A stretch of DNA of 64,000 bases from Nocardioides sp. TRM66260-LWL (GTDB taxonomy: Bacteria; Actinomycetota; Actinomycetes; Propionibacteriales; Nocardioidaceae). Made by a program: the position numbers and the translations under genes. The DNA lies in contig NZ_JAIQZK010000009.1 of the NCBI RefSeq assembly GCF_020075545.1, positions 1 through 64,000 on the forward strand. The letters are read 5' to 3'. Positions 30,169 through 38,071 of the stretch are shown piece after piece. The first letter of the stretch is position 1. The number at the start of each line of letters is the position of its first letter. A model generated the notes under the pieces. That model had not been told where the DNA came from and did no database searches. It saw only the letters and a program-made list of their open reading frames with translations.

Positions 30169-30240
30169 TGTAACGCGGGGTTCGCCCCATCTACGCGCCC
30201 CATATTCAGGGTGCGAAGGTGGTGCGAACCCCGCGTTACA
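30169..30240. repeat. Palindromic element C1 (TGTAACGCGG family)
   Basis: A 72-base element: perfect 16-bp inverted repeat TGTAACGCGGGGTTCG (30169-30184) / 30225-30240. Inside, CGCGCCC and GGGTGCG pair around CATATTCA, and most intervening bases also pair, so the whole element can fold into one long hairpin. It lies between the convergent VWA and BtuF-like genes; the btuF-like stop codon TAA is inside its right arm. C2 at 31126-31197 has identical arms and core. Confidence 0.85.
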
Positions 30241-31099
30241 GCCGGGCGCCGGCCAGCACCGAGGCCAGCTCCTCGACGCCGTCCACCAGGCGCGGGCCGG
30301 GCCGAGCCCACATGCCGTCGGCGTCGACGGCGTGCACCCGGACGCCGTCGGGCAGGACCCCCGCGGCCAGCAGCGCGTCGGCCTGGGCCTGGGCGCCGGC
30401 GCGGTCGAAGCCGCACGGGGCCACGACCACGACGTCCGGCCGCGCCGCGTGCAGCGCCTCGACGGTGGTGCGCACCGAGCGGGCGCCGGCCGTGCCGAGG
30501 ACGTTGACGCCGCCGGCCAGCTCGACCATCTCGGGGATCCAGTGGCCGGGCGCGTACAGCGGGTCGGTCCACTCCAGCACCGCGACGCGGGGGCGGCCCT
30601 CGGCCGGACGCGTCGCGACGTCGCGGGCCACCGCGTCGAGGCGGGCGCGCAGCGAGGCGACGAGCTCGGCGGCGGCTCGCTCGCGTCCGGTCGCGGCGCC
30701 CAGCGTGACGACGCTGGCCAGCACCTCGTCGAGCGTGTGCGGGTCGATGGTGAGGACGTCGGCGGTGCAGCCGAGGTGGGCCATCGCCTCGGAGACGGTG
30801 TCGACGTCGAGGGCGCAGACCGCGCAGAGGTCCTGGGTGACGACGAGCTCGGCGTCGAGGTCGGCCAGGGCGCCGGCGTCGAGCCGGTAGAGGTCCTCGC
30901 CGCGGCCCATCGCGGCGGAGACGAACGCGTCGATGCCGGCCGGGTCGAGTCCCTCCGGGAGCGCGGTCGACGACACGATGCGACGCTGCCGCGCCTCGGC
31001 CGGCGTGTCGCACTCGAACGTCACGCCGACGACGTCGTCGCCCGCCCCGATCGCGAACAGGATCTCGGTGGTCGAGGGCAGCAGGGAGACGATGCGCAC
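30236..31099 (-). CDS. BtuF-like cobalamin/siderophore-binding-fold protein without signal peptide
   Basis: A 287-residue member of the BtuF/TroA-like helical backbone family: RIVSLLPSTTEILFAIGAGDDVVGVTFECD, ELVVTQDLCAVCALD, EWTDPLYAPGHWIPEMVELAGGVNVLG, ARPDVVVVAPCGFD. BtuF delivers vitamin B12 to an ABC importer, but this protein has no signal peptide or lipobox from GTG 31099 and no permease or ATPase gene is adjacent. A cytosolic role, or a stand-alone binding protein, is more likely. Start 31099 is chosen because TACGCT (31107-31112, minus) is seven bases upstream. The gene is bracketed by elements C1 and C2. Confidence 0.87.
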   Translation of the reverse strand: MRIVSLLPSTTEILFAIGAGDDVVGVTFECDTPAEARQRRIVSSTALPEGLDPAGIDAFVSAAMGRGEDLYRLDAGALADLDAELVVTQDLCAVCALDVDTVSEAMAHLGCTADVLTIDPHTLDEVLASVVTLGAATGRERAAAELVASLRARLDAVARDVATRPAEGRPRVAVLEWTDPLYAPGHWIPEMVELAGGVNVLGTAGARSVRTTVEALHAARPDVVVVAPCGFDRAGAQAQADALLAAGVLPDGVRVHAVDADGMWARPGPRLVDGVEELASVLAGARL

Positions 31100-31106
31100 G
31101 GGGCCG

Positions 31107-31224
31107 AGCGTAGGTCGCGATCCGATGTAACGCGGGGTTCGGATCATCTACGCGCCCCATATTCAGGGTGCGCAGATGCGTCGAACCCCGCGTTACATGC
31201 CGGCGCCGGCCCGCCACCTAGGCT
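31107..31224. promoter_or_regulatory. Divergent leaderless promoters around element C2
   Basis: Minus strand: TACGCT (31107-31112), seven bases before GTG 31099. Plus strand: TAGGCT (31219-31224), nine bases before ATG 31234. The -35 region of both would fall within or at the edge of element C2, so the element could affect both promoters. Confidence 0.45.
31126..31197. repeat. Palindromic element C2 (TGTAACGCGG family)
   Basis: A 72-base element with the same arms as C1: TGTAACGCGGGGTTCG (31126-31141) / 31182-31197, extending to 17 bp with A31125/T31198. The core CATCTACGCGCCCCATATTC is shared with C1 in the same orientation. The right inner part differs from C1 (GGGTGCGCAGATG here), yet still pairs with the left side (CATCT with AGATG). 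It lies between the divergent BtuF-like and TSUP genes. Confidence 0.85.
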
Positions 31225-31233
31225 GACGCGACC

Positions 31234-32010
31234 ATGACCGACCCCAGCGCGACCGTCCTGGCCCTCCTGGCCCTCGCCGGCCTGACGGCGGGGTTCGTCG
31301 ACAGCGTGGTGGGCGGGGGCGGGCTGGTCCAGCTGCCGGCGCTGCTGCTGGGGCTGCCGGGAGCCTCGCCGGCGCAGGTGCTGGCCACCAACAAGCTCGG
31401 CTCGGTGTGCGGCACGGCCACCAGCTCGCTCACCTACTACCGGCGGGTGCGGCCGGAGCCGCGCACGTTCGTGCCCCTGATGGCCACGGCGTTCGCGGGC
31501 TCGACAGCCGGGGCGCTCGTGGCGTCACGGATCCCGAGGGTGGCCTTCGAGCCGATCGTCCTGGTGGCGATCCTGGCGGTGGGGGCGTTCGTGCTGCTGC
31601 GTCCCGACCTGGGGGAGACGACCCGGCTGCGGTTCGCCGGACGGCGGCACACGCAGGTGGCGCTGCTCGGCGGCGCGGCGATCGGCTTCTACGACGGGGC
31701 GCTCGGGCCCGGCACCGGCAGCTTCCTGGTGATCGGCCTTGTCGGCCTGGGCTACGCGTTCGTGGAGGCGTCCGCCCACGCGCGGCTGGCGAACTTCGCC
31801 ACCAACTTCGCCGCGTTCGCGGTGTTCGTGCCGCAGGGCGCCGTGCTGTGGCAGGTGGGGCTGGTGGTCGGGGTCGCGAACCTCTGCGGCTCCTACCTCG
31901 GCGCCCGGACGGCGGTGGCCCGCGGCTCGCGGTTCGTGCGCGGCCTCTTCCTGGCGGTGGTCGGGGGATTCGTGGTGCGCCTGGGCGGCAGCGTCCTGGG
32001 AGTGTGGTGA
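31234..32010 (+). CDS. TSUP (TauE/SafE) family membrane permease
   Basis: A 258-residue integral membrane protein with about eight transmembrane helices. Two TSUP repeats are visible: the first begins GLTAGFVDSVVGGGGLVQLPALLLG with NKLGSVCGTATS, the second GAAIGFYDGALGPGTGSFLVIGLVGLGYAF with ANFATNFAAFAVF. The family exports or imports sulfonates, sulfite or sulfoacetate; the substrate here is open. ATG 31234 is chosen because TAGGCT stands nine bases upstream. Its stop overlaps a possible GTG start of the VOC gene. Confidence 0.92.
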   Translation: MTDPSATVLALLALAGLTAGFVDSVVGGGGLVQLPALLLGLPGASPAQVLATNKLGSVCGTATSSLTYYRRVRPEPRTFVPLMATAFAGSTAGALVASRIPRVAFEPIVLVAILAVGAFVLLRPDLGETTRLRFAGRRHTQVALLGGAAIGFYDGALGPGTGSFLVIGLVGLGYAFVEASAHARLANFATNFAAFAVFVPQGAVLWQVGLVVGVANLCGSYLGARTAVARGSRFVRGLFLAVVGGFVVRLGGSVLGVW

Positions 32011-32012
32011 CC

Positions 32013-32747
32013 ATGTGGCTCACCGCCTTCCTCGACCATCCCCGCGCCGTCGCGGCCGCCGCCGAGTCGTTCTGGGCGGCGGCGACCGCTACGACCCCGT
32101 CGCCGGACCGCGGTGAGGACGCCGAGTTCGCGACCCTCCTGCCCGGCGACGGCGACGCGCACCTGCGGGTGCAGCGGCTCGCGGCCGGGCCGGCCGGCGT
32201 GCACCTCGATCTCCACGACGCGGAGCCGCGAGCCCTGGCCGACCGGGCCGTGACGCTGGGCGCGACCGAGGTGGCCGACCTCGGGCACGTCGTGCTGCGC
32301 TCCCCGGGCGGGCTCGCGCACTGCGCCGTCCCGGCCGGCGAGACCCGGCGCAGCGCCCCCGTGGCGGTCGACGGCGGCCCGGCGAGCCTCGTCGACCAGG
32401 TCTGCCTCGACGTGCCGCCGCGGCTCCTCGACGCCGAGCTGGCCTACTGGTGCCGGCTCCTGGAGCGGGAGCCGGTGACGTCGTCGGCGTCGACGTTCCT
32501 GCCGCTCGCCCGTCACGACGACGAGCCCCTGCGCCTGATGCTGCAGCGCCTCGACGCCGACGAGCCCGCGGTGCGGGCCCATCTCGACCTCGCCTGCGAC
32601 GACCGCCCCGCCGAGGTCGCGCGGCTCGTCGCCCTCGGCGCCCGCGAGGTCGGCGGCGGACCCCGCTGGACGACGCTCGTCGACCCGGCGGGCCGTGCGT
32701 TCTGCGTCACCGATCGCGACCCGCGCACCGGCCGCCGGCCGACGTGA
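32013..32747 (+). CDS. VOC/glyoxalase-like domain protein
   Basis: A 244-residue cytosolic protein built from two halves of the vicinal oxygen chelate type: VHLDLHDAEPRALADRAVTLGATEVADLG with VVLRSPGGLAHCAV in the first, and VRAHLDLACDDRPAEVARLVALGAREVGGG with TTLVDPAGRAFCVTDRD in the second. Actinobacterial members are mostly glyoxalase/dioxygenase-like with unknown substrate; some give drug resistance. ATG 32013 is used; GTG 32007, overlapping the previous stop, is equally possible. Confidence 0.82.
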   Translation: MWLTAFLDHPRAVAAAAESFWAAATATTPSPDRGEDAEFATLLPGDGDAHLRVQRLAAGPAGVHLDLHDAEPRALADRAVTLGATEVADLGHVVLRSPGGLAHCAVPAGETRRSAPVAVDGGPASLVDQVCLDVPPRLLDAELAYWCRLLEREPVTSSASTFLPLARHDDEPLRLMLQRLDADEPAVRAHLDLACDDRPAEVARLVALGAREVGGGPRWTTLVDPAGRAFCVTDRDPRTGRRPT

Positions 32748-32794
32748 GGCGGGATCGGGGCGCGTCGTCCCCGACGTCCTGCTTGGCTGGGCGC

Positions 32795-33310
32795 ATGACG
32801 TCGCTCGCGGCCGACGAGGCCACCCTGCTGCGCCGGTTCCTCGCCGAGCAGCGGGCCGCGGTGCGCGAGCGCTGCGCCGGGCTCGACGCCGCGGCCCTCG
32901 CCACCGCCGTGCCGCCCTCGACGATGACCCTCGGCGGGATGCTCAGCCACCTCGCCTACGTCGAGGACTACTGGCTCGGCGAGGTGCTGCTCGGCCGCGG
33001 CCCCGCCCCCGCGTGGGCCGAGGTCGACTGGCGCGCGACGCCCGACCACGACTGGCACGTCGCCGCCGGGCAGCGGCCCGAGGCGCTGCTCGCGCAGTAC
33101 GACGCCGCGGTCGCGGGCTCGGACGCGATCCTGGACGAGGTCCTCGCGCGGCCCGCGGGACTCGGGACGTCCGCCGCCCGGGCCCGGCGCTCCGACGGGG
33201 AGCGGGCCAGCCTGCGCTGGATCCTCCTGCACCTGATCGAGGAGACCGCCCGCCACGCCGGCCACGCCGACCTCCTGCGCGAGGCCCTCGACGCCGGGGC
33301 GGCGCGATGA
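32795..33310 (+). CDS. DinB/DUF664 family protein
   Basis: A 171-residue four-helix-bundle protein. The metal-binding pattern of the DinB superfamily appears as TLGGMLSHLAYVEDYWL and LIEETARHAGHADLLREAL, giving three His candidates. DUF664 proteins act as thiol-dependent S-transferases or remain unknown; mycothiol, made by actinobacteria, is a likely co-substrate by family knowledge. It overlaps the following GNAT gene by ATGA. Confidence 0.88.
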   Translation: MTSLAADEATLLRRFLAEQRAAVRERCAGLDAAALATAVPPSTMTLGGMLSHLAYVEDYWLGEVLLGRGPAPAWAEVDWRATPDHDWHVAAGQRPEALLAQYDAAVAGSDAILDEVLARPAGLGTSAARARRSDGERASLRWILLHLIEETARHAGHADLLREALDAGAAR

Positions 33311-33828
33311 CGAGCGGGATGAGCGCGGGAGCCGTCGAGATCCGGGAGGCGACGCGCGCCGACTGGCCGGCCATCTGGGCCTTCTTCGCCCCGATCGTCG
33401 CGGCGGGCGAGACCTACGCCTACCCCGAGGACCTCACCTCGGCGCAGGCCGAGGACCTGTGGTTCAAGGAGCCGCCGGGACGCACCGTGGTGGCCGTCGA
33501 CGCCGCCACCGGTGCCGTGCTCGGCTCGGCCGGCATGGGCCCCAACCGCCCCGGCCGCGGCGACCACGTCGGCACGGCGTCCTTCATGGTCTCCCCGAAC
33601 GCGCGCGGCCGCGGCGTGGGCCGGCTGCTCGGCGAGCACGTCGTCGCCTGGCACCGGGCGCAGGGCTACGCCGGCATCCAGTTCAACGCCGTGGTCGAGA
33701 CCAACACGGCGGCCGTCGCGCTGTGGCGCTCGCTCGGCTTCGAGATCGTCGGGACGGTGCCCGGCGCCTACCGATCCCGTGCGCACGGGCTCGTCGGGCT
33801 GCACGTCATGCACCTCGACCTGCGCTGA
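33307..33828 (+). CDS. GNAT family N-acetyltransferase
   Basis: A 173-residue acetyltransferase. VEIREATRADWPAIWAFFAPIVAAGETYAYP opens the fold; MVSPNARGRGVGRLLGEHVVAWHR is the acetyl-CoA-binding motif A (RGRGVG), followed by FNAVVETNTAAVALWRSLGFEIVGTVPGAYR. The sequence resembles L-amino-acid N-acyltransferases of the MnaT/PAT type, but substrate is unknown. The ATG overlaps the DinB gene stop. Convergent with the ABC1 kinase gene. Confidence 0.92.
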   Translation: MTSGMSAGAVEIREATRADWPAIWAFFAPIVAAGETYAYPEDLTSAQAEDLWFKEPPGRTVVAVDAATGAVLGSAGMGPNRPGRGDHVGTASFMVSPNARGRGVGRLLGEHVVAWHRAQGYAGIQFNAVVETNTAAVALWRSLGFEIVGTVPGAYRSRAHGLVGLHVMHLDLR

Positions 33829-33871
33829 CGCGCGCGCAAGGCGGCTCGCCGGGGCGTCGACGGGCGGTGGC

Positions 33872-35203
33872 TCAGCCCTCGGCGAAGCCGGGCAGGGCCT
33901 CCATGAGCATGGCGCGCAGCGGCATCCGGGTGCCGAGCTGGCTGAGCATGCCGAGCCCGCCCAGCCAGGTGCGGTGGATGAGCAGGTACGACGGCGGGAG
34001 GTTGAGCTTCATGCCGACGGTGAACTCCGGCGAGCGCGGGTCGTTGAGCGCGGCGAACGTCTGCTGCATCCAGGTGCGGGAGAACTGGAACTCCTCGGTG
34101 CGCGCCGGCTCGACGAACGGGCCGAGGTAGGTGAGCACCAGCTGCGGGTCGAGGGTGATGCGGTCGCGGATGAACCCCTCCTGCCGTAGCACCGCGACGA
34201 GGCCCTCGGCGTCGCCGTCGGCGGCCACGCGCAGCAGCCGGCCCATGGCGCTCGGCCAGCCGCCCTCGAGCCGCGCGACCGCGCCGAAGTCGAGGACGCC
34301 CAGGCCCCCGAGCCCGCCGTCCGCGGCCGGGACGACGCGGAAGTTGCCCGGGTGGGGGTCGGAGTGGAGCATCCCGGTGATCGCGGGGCTGGTGAAGAGG
34401 AAGCGTGCGAAGAGCGCGCCGTAGTGGTCGCGCTCCTCCTGGGTGCCGTCGGCGATCACCTTCGCCAGCGAGTGCGGGCTGTCGAGCCACTCGGTGACCA
34501 GCACCTTCTCGGCGGCCTCGACGACGCCCGGCACCGCGAGGTCGGGGTCGTCGGCGTAGGCGGCGGCGAAGACCCGCTGGGCATCGGCCTCGAGCCGGTA
34601 GTCGAGCTCCTCGACGGCACGGGCCTGCAGCTCCTCGATCAGGGGCTTGACCTCGATGCCGGGGACGAGCGGCCCGATCGTGCGGGCCACCCGCGAGAGC
34701 GCCTTGAGGTCGGAGAGCAGGGCGTCGGCCGCACCGGGGTACTGCACCTTGACGGCGACGTCGCGGCCGTCGACCCAGGTGCCGCGGTGCACCTGCCCGA
34801 TCGACGCGGCGGCCGTCGGGCCGCCGTCGAGCCAGGTGAGCCGGGAGGCCCAGTCGCGGCCGAGACCGGCGGCGAGCTGGTCGCGGACGACCGCCGTCGG
34901 CATCGGCGGGGCGGCGTCCTGCAGCTTGGTGAGCTGCTCGCGGTAGGGGCCGGCGAGCTCGTCGGGGAGCGCCGCCTCGAGCACCGAGAGCGCCTGGCCC
35001 AGCTTCATCGCGCCGCCCTTGAGCTCGCCGAGGGTGCGGAAGAGCTGCTCGGCGGTGCGCATCTGGATCTCGCTCATCACCGTCTCGGCGGGCTTGCCGC
35101 CCAGCCGCTTGCCGAGCCCGACGGCCTTGCGGCCCCCGTACGCGACGGGCAGCGCCGCGAGGCGCGCGGTGCGGCGTGCTGCGCTGCGAGGGAGATCGGC
35201 CAC
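33872..35203 (-). CDS. ABC1/UbiB (AarF) family atypical kinase
   Basis: A 443-residue protein of the ADCK/UbiB family. Family marks are all visible: KLGQALSVLEAALPDE (KxGQ motif), Ala-rich loop TAAASIGQVHRG, VAVKVQYPG (ATP Lys), EELDYRLEADAQ, catalytic HSDPHPGNFRV and metal-binding VLDFGAVAR. UbiB proteins are linked to quinone biosynthesis; in actinobacteria, which make menaquinone, the role is less clear. No quinone genes are near. The C-terminus (YLLIHRTWLGGLGMLSQLGTRMPLRAML) is hydrophobic enough to touch the membrane. Confidence 0.93.
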   Translation of the reverse strand: MADLPRSAARRTARLAALPVAYGGRKAVGLGKRLGGKPAETVMSEIQMRTAEQLFRTLGELKGGAMKLGQALSVLEAALPDELAGPYREQLTKLQDAAPPMPTAVVRDQLAAGLGRDWASRLTWLDGGPTAAASIGQVHRGTWVDGRDVAVKVQYPGAADALLSDLKALSRVARTIGPLVPGIEVKPLIEELQARAVEELDYRLEADAQRVFAAAYADDPDLAVPGVVEAAEKVLVTEWLDSPHSLAKVIADGTQEERDHYGALFARFLFTSPAITGMLHSDPHPGNFRVVPAADGGLGGLGVLDFGAVARLEGGWPSAMGRLLRVAADGDAEGLVAVLRQEGFIRDRITLDPQLVLTYLGPFVEPARTEEFQFSRTWMQQTFAALNDPRSPEFTVGMKLNLPPSYLLIHRTWLGGLGMLSQLGTRMPLRAMLMEALPGFAEG

Positions 35204-35266
35204 CCGCCCAGTGTGCCCGGACCCGCCAACCGGCGGGCCCGGGCCGGACGCCCGGGGGAGGGGGGC

Positions 35267-35881
35267 TCAGCCGACGGCGGCGTCGCCGATCGCCCAGCCG
35301 CGCAGGGTGCAGGGAGCGATCTCGTCCTCGGCCACGAGCTCGACCACGACGATCGCGCCGGCGTCGTTGACGTAGCGCAGGTGCCCGATCTGGTCGCCGG
35401 AGTCGCCGAAGGTCAGCGTCTTGGCCTGACCGCTGCCGAAGGAGTCGGCGAAGCCGGAGGTGCTCTGCGGGTTGGAGTCGGCGTCGGTGGCCACCCACGA
35501 GATCTCCGCGGCGGGCACCTGTGAGGTGGCGCGGAGCGTGATGACCTGCGACACCGCGTCGCAGGACGCGCGCAGCGTCAGGCCGTCGAGGCTCAGCACC
35601 TGGGTGCCGCCGTTCGGCTCGAAGCCGGGCTTGGCGTAGGAGATGCGCCGGATCACCGCGCCGCCGAGCGCGGGCAGGGTGAGGGTCGACTCCTTCACCT
35701 CCGCCCCGGTGACGGTGTTCTTCGCCAGGTCCTTGCCGAGCAGCGAGCGGTCCTTGACCTCCTTGGTGGTGACCACCGTGGCGGCGTAGGCGGTGCCGCT
35801 GGAGGCGACGACCAGGGCGAGCAGCGCCAGCCAGAAGGCGGGCGTCGCGCGGCGGAGGCGGGAGAGGAGAGCGTGGATCAT
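35267..35881 (-). CDS. Secreted protein of unknown function
   Basis: A 204-residue exported protein. Signal peptide-like start with TPAFWLALLALVVASSGTAYAA, then TTKEVKDRSLLGKDLAKNTVTGAEVKESTL, a repeat-like stretch typical of many secreted actinobacterial proteins (K-D-L/V and T-G-A-E units). The C-terminal ~130 residues are a beta-rich domain with two Cys (ASCDAV, APCTLRG). No enzymatic motif is seen. ATG 35881 is chosen because a signal peptide follows directly; GGAAGG lies just upstream on the minus strand. Confidence 0.78.
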   Translation of the reverse strand: MIHALLSRLRRATPAFWLALLALVVASSGTAYAATVVTTKEVKDRSLLGKDLAKNTVTGAEVKESTLTLPALGGAVIRRISYAKPGFEPNGGTQVLSLDGLTLRASCDAVSQVITLRATSQVPAAEISWVATDADSNPQSTSGFADSFGSGQAKTLTFGDSGDQIGHLRYVNDAGAIVVVELVAEDEIAPCTLRGWAIGDAAVG

Positions 35882-35970
35882 GGGGGTCCTTCCGGTCGGG
35901 GGGTGCGCCCGACCGTAGGGATGGCGCCTTGTGGAAACCTTGAACCCCCGGTGCGACGTCAGGCGCGGCG

Positions 35971-37059
35971 TCAGGTCCGGGCGTCCCCGCCCTCGACGCC
36001 CGGACGCGCGCCGGTGCGCGTCAGGAAGTCCGAGAGCGGCCCGGGCAGCAGCGCCGAGCGCTCGCCCCAGTCGTAGACGACGCAGGTGCCGGCCAGCAGG
36101 TCGTGCAGCGAGCGGTTGTCGCGCTGCACGACCGCGAGCAGGAAGCCCGCGCCGAACAGCACGGCGCTCAGCGGCAGCAGCAGGGTGCGCAGCAGCGCCT
36201 GCGGCACGGTGACCGGACGGCCCGAGCGGGCCAGCACCTGCAGGCCCACGACCGCCTTGCCGAGGGTGCGGCCGGCGACCGCCAGGCTGCCGAAGACGTA
36301 GAGGAAGCCCCACACGACGAGCAGCGTGGCGGCGACGGGGGAGGAGTACTCGCCGCTGAGCTGCCGCTGCAGGAGCGCCTTGCTCAGCTGGTCGAGACCG
36401 GCGTACCCGATCGTGTAGCTGGTGACGATCGTGACGGCGTCCAGCGCGAGCGCCGCCGCCCGGCTCAGCGCGCCGGCGTAGTGGCCGCTGACGTCCATCC
36501 GCACGCCGTCGCTGATCACCGGGCCCTCGATGTCGAGCGCCGGCGGGCCGTTGCGGCGCTCGAGGCCGCCGCGGCGCAGCAGCCGCACGAGCACGAGGTC
36601 GACGACCCGGTCGACGACGCTGTCGACCAGCACGTCGAGGCCGACCAGCTGGCGGCGGGCGAGGTCGAGCGCGGAGCCGGCCACGCGTCCGGTGCTCTCG
36701 GCGACGATGTCGGGGATGCCGGAGCGCCGGACGATCGCCTCGAGGTCGACGCCCGCGAGCAGCCGCTCGACGTCGATCCGCGCCGCGAGGCGGTCGACGT
36801 CGACCCGGTCGAGGAGCCGGTCGACGTCGACCTGCTCGAGGAGGCGGTCGACGTCGACGCGATCCAGCAGCCGGGTGGTGTCGACCCGGTCGAGCAGCGC
36901 GTTGACGTCGACCCGCTCCAGCAGGGCGTCGACGTCGACGTGGTCGAGCACGAGGTCGTCGACGGCGTCGACCATCCGGCCGGTGACCGAGCCGGCCACC
37001 CGGCCCAGGAGGCCGCGGGGGTCCCGGGGGTCGCGGGACGGATCGGGCGTGGCGTTCAC
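35971..37059 (-). CDS. RDD-family membrane protein with eight nonapeptide repeats
   Basis: A 362-residue protein. Residues about 38-113 hold eight near-perfect 9-residue units of the type RVDVDRLLD (HVDVDALLE, RVDVNALLD, RVDTTRLLD, RVDVDRLLE, QVDVDRLLD, RVDVDRLAA, RIDVERLLA, GVDLEAIVR). The C-terminal ~180 residues are an RDD domain with three or four transmembrane helices: SRAAALALDAVTIVTS, LLVVWGFLYVFGSLAVAGRTLGKAVVGLQVL, and NRSLHDLLAGTCVVYDW. RDD proteins may transport ions or osmolytes. GTG 37059 is chosen because the repeats and a Pro-rich start follow it directly. Confidence 0.86.
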   Translation of the reverse strand: MNATPDPSRDPRDPRGLLGRVAGSVTGRMVDAVDDLVLDHVDVDALLERVDVNALLDRVDTTRLLDRVDVDRLLEQVDVDRLLDRVDVDRLAARIDVERLLAGVDLEAIVRRSGIPDIVAESTGRVAGSALDLARRQLVGLDVLVDSVVDRVVDLVLVRLLRRGGLERRNGPPALDIEGPVISDGVRMDVSGHYAGALSRAAALALDAVTIVTSYTIGYAGLDQLSKALLQRQLSGEYSSPVAATLLVVWGFLYVFGSLAVAGRTLGKAVVGLQVLARSGRPVTVPQALLRTLLLPLSAVLFGAGFLLAVVQRDNRSLHDLLAGTCVVYDWGERSALLPGPLSDFLTRTGARPGVEGGDART

Positions 37060-37238
37060 GCGGCCGATGCTAGGCGCGCCGGCCGGGTCGCGGCCGACGG
37101 TTCGGGTGAGCGTCCCGATGAGAGCCGGATGAGAGATCCGGCGATCCCCTCCGGTGGTCCGCACCGCGGCCGATCCGTCCTCCGTGCCCGGCTCGGGACG
37201 CCCCCGGCACGTCCACCGCCATCCCTGGGAGGGAACCC

Positions 37239-37928
37239 ATGCACCGCTCGCTCCGCACCCGCGCCGGCCTGCTCGCCGCCGCTGCCGTGCTCACCCCGGC
37301 GCTCGCCGCCACGCCCGCGCTCGCCGGCCCCGGCCACCACCGCGACGGCCGGGACGACGCGCCCGGCCTCGGCGGCCGCGGCCACCACGGCGACCACGGC
37401 GGCCGCGGCGACCACGGGTCCGCGCCCGGCGTCAGCCTGGCCGCCGTGCAGGCCAAGCTGGTCAAGGTCGTCGGCCGGGTCGGCGACCAGGTCGACCGCG
37501 CCGTCTCCGACCGCGCGCTCCGCGGCCTGGACGCCGACGCCGTCACCGCCCTGCGCGCCAACGCCGCCGCCGACCACGCCGCGCTCGACGACCTCGCCAC
37601 CCAGGCGGCCGCCGCCACCGACGCCGCCGGTCTCCAGGCCGTCTTCGCCGGGCTGAAGGCCTACCGGCCCGACGCCTACCGCTTCGCGGCGCAGGCCGTC
37701 CGCGCCACCGCGCGGCTCGGCGCCGACGTCACCGAGCTCACCACGACCCTCGCCGACGACCCCGACGCCCAGACGGCCCTCGCCGACGCGCAGACCGCGC
37801 TGGACGCCGCCCGCAGCGGCGCCCTCGCCCTGCACGCCACGAGCACCCGCGACGACGTCGTCGCCGTGCGCACCTCCCTGCAGGACGCCCGCGACCTCCT
37901 CGAGCCGTACGCCGACCAGCTGGCCTGA
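37239..37928 (+). CDS. Secreted His/Gly-rich helical protein
   Basis: A 229-residue exported protein of unknown function. Signal peptide 1-29 ends at LAATPALAGPG. Then comes a stretch with many His, Gly and Asp (about 30-62, e.g. GRGHHGDHGGRGDHG), which may bind metal, and an Ala-rich alpha-helical domain of about 165 residues (VQAKLVKVVGRVGDQVDRAV, DALADAQTALDAARSG) suited to coiled-coil or helix-bundle folding. ATG 37239 has GGGAGGG upstream. Element D lies 21 bases after the stop. Confidence 0.8.
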   Translation: MHRSLRTRAGLLAAAAVLTPALAATPALAGPGHHRDGRDDAPGLGGRGHHGDHGGRGDHGSAPGVSLAAVQAKLVKVVGRVGDQVDRAVSDRALRGLDADAVTALRANAAADHAALDDLATQAAAATDAAGLQAVFAGLKAYRPDAYRFAAQAVRATARLGADVTELTTTLADDPDAQTALADAQTALDAARSGALALHATSTRDDVVAVRTSLQDARDLLEPYADQLA

Positions 37929-37949
37929 GCGTCAGGGCCGACGAACCCT

Positions 37950-38019
37950 TGTAACGCGGAGTCCCGTGAACTGACCACCACTCCTGACGGGTGGGAGGTT
38001 CACGGGACTCCGCGTTACA
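37950..38019. repeat. Palindromic element D (TGTAACGCGG family)
   Basis: A 70-base element with a perfect 22-bp inverted repeat, 37950-37971 / 37998-38019, starting TGTAACGCGGAGTCCCG. The inner part has CCACC (37975-37979) / GGTGG (37990-37994). The terminal TGTAACGCGG is the same as in C1 and C2, but the rest of the arm and the core differ. It lies between two genes on the plus strand. Confidence 0.85.
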
Positions 38020-38071
38020 TGCCTCGCGAGGCCCGCGACCACGGCCCTCCGGCGTCCGGCAGGATGACGGC

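Noticed and set aside
30169..31197. Elements C1 and C2 as a CRISPR array or an insertion sequence
   Set aside because: There are only two copies about 950 bases apart with no spacer pattern and no transposase; the gene between is BtuF-like.
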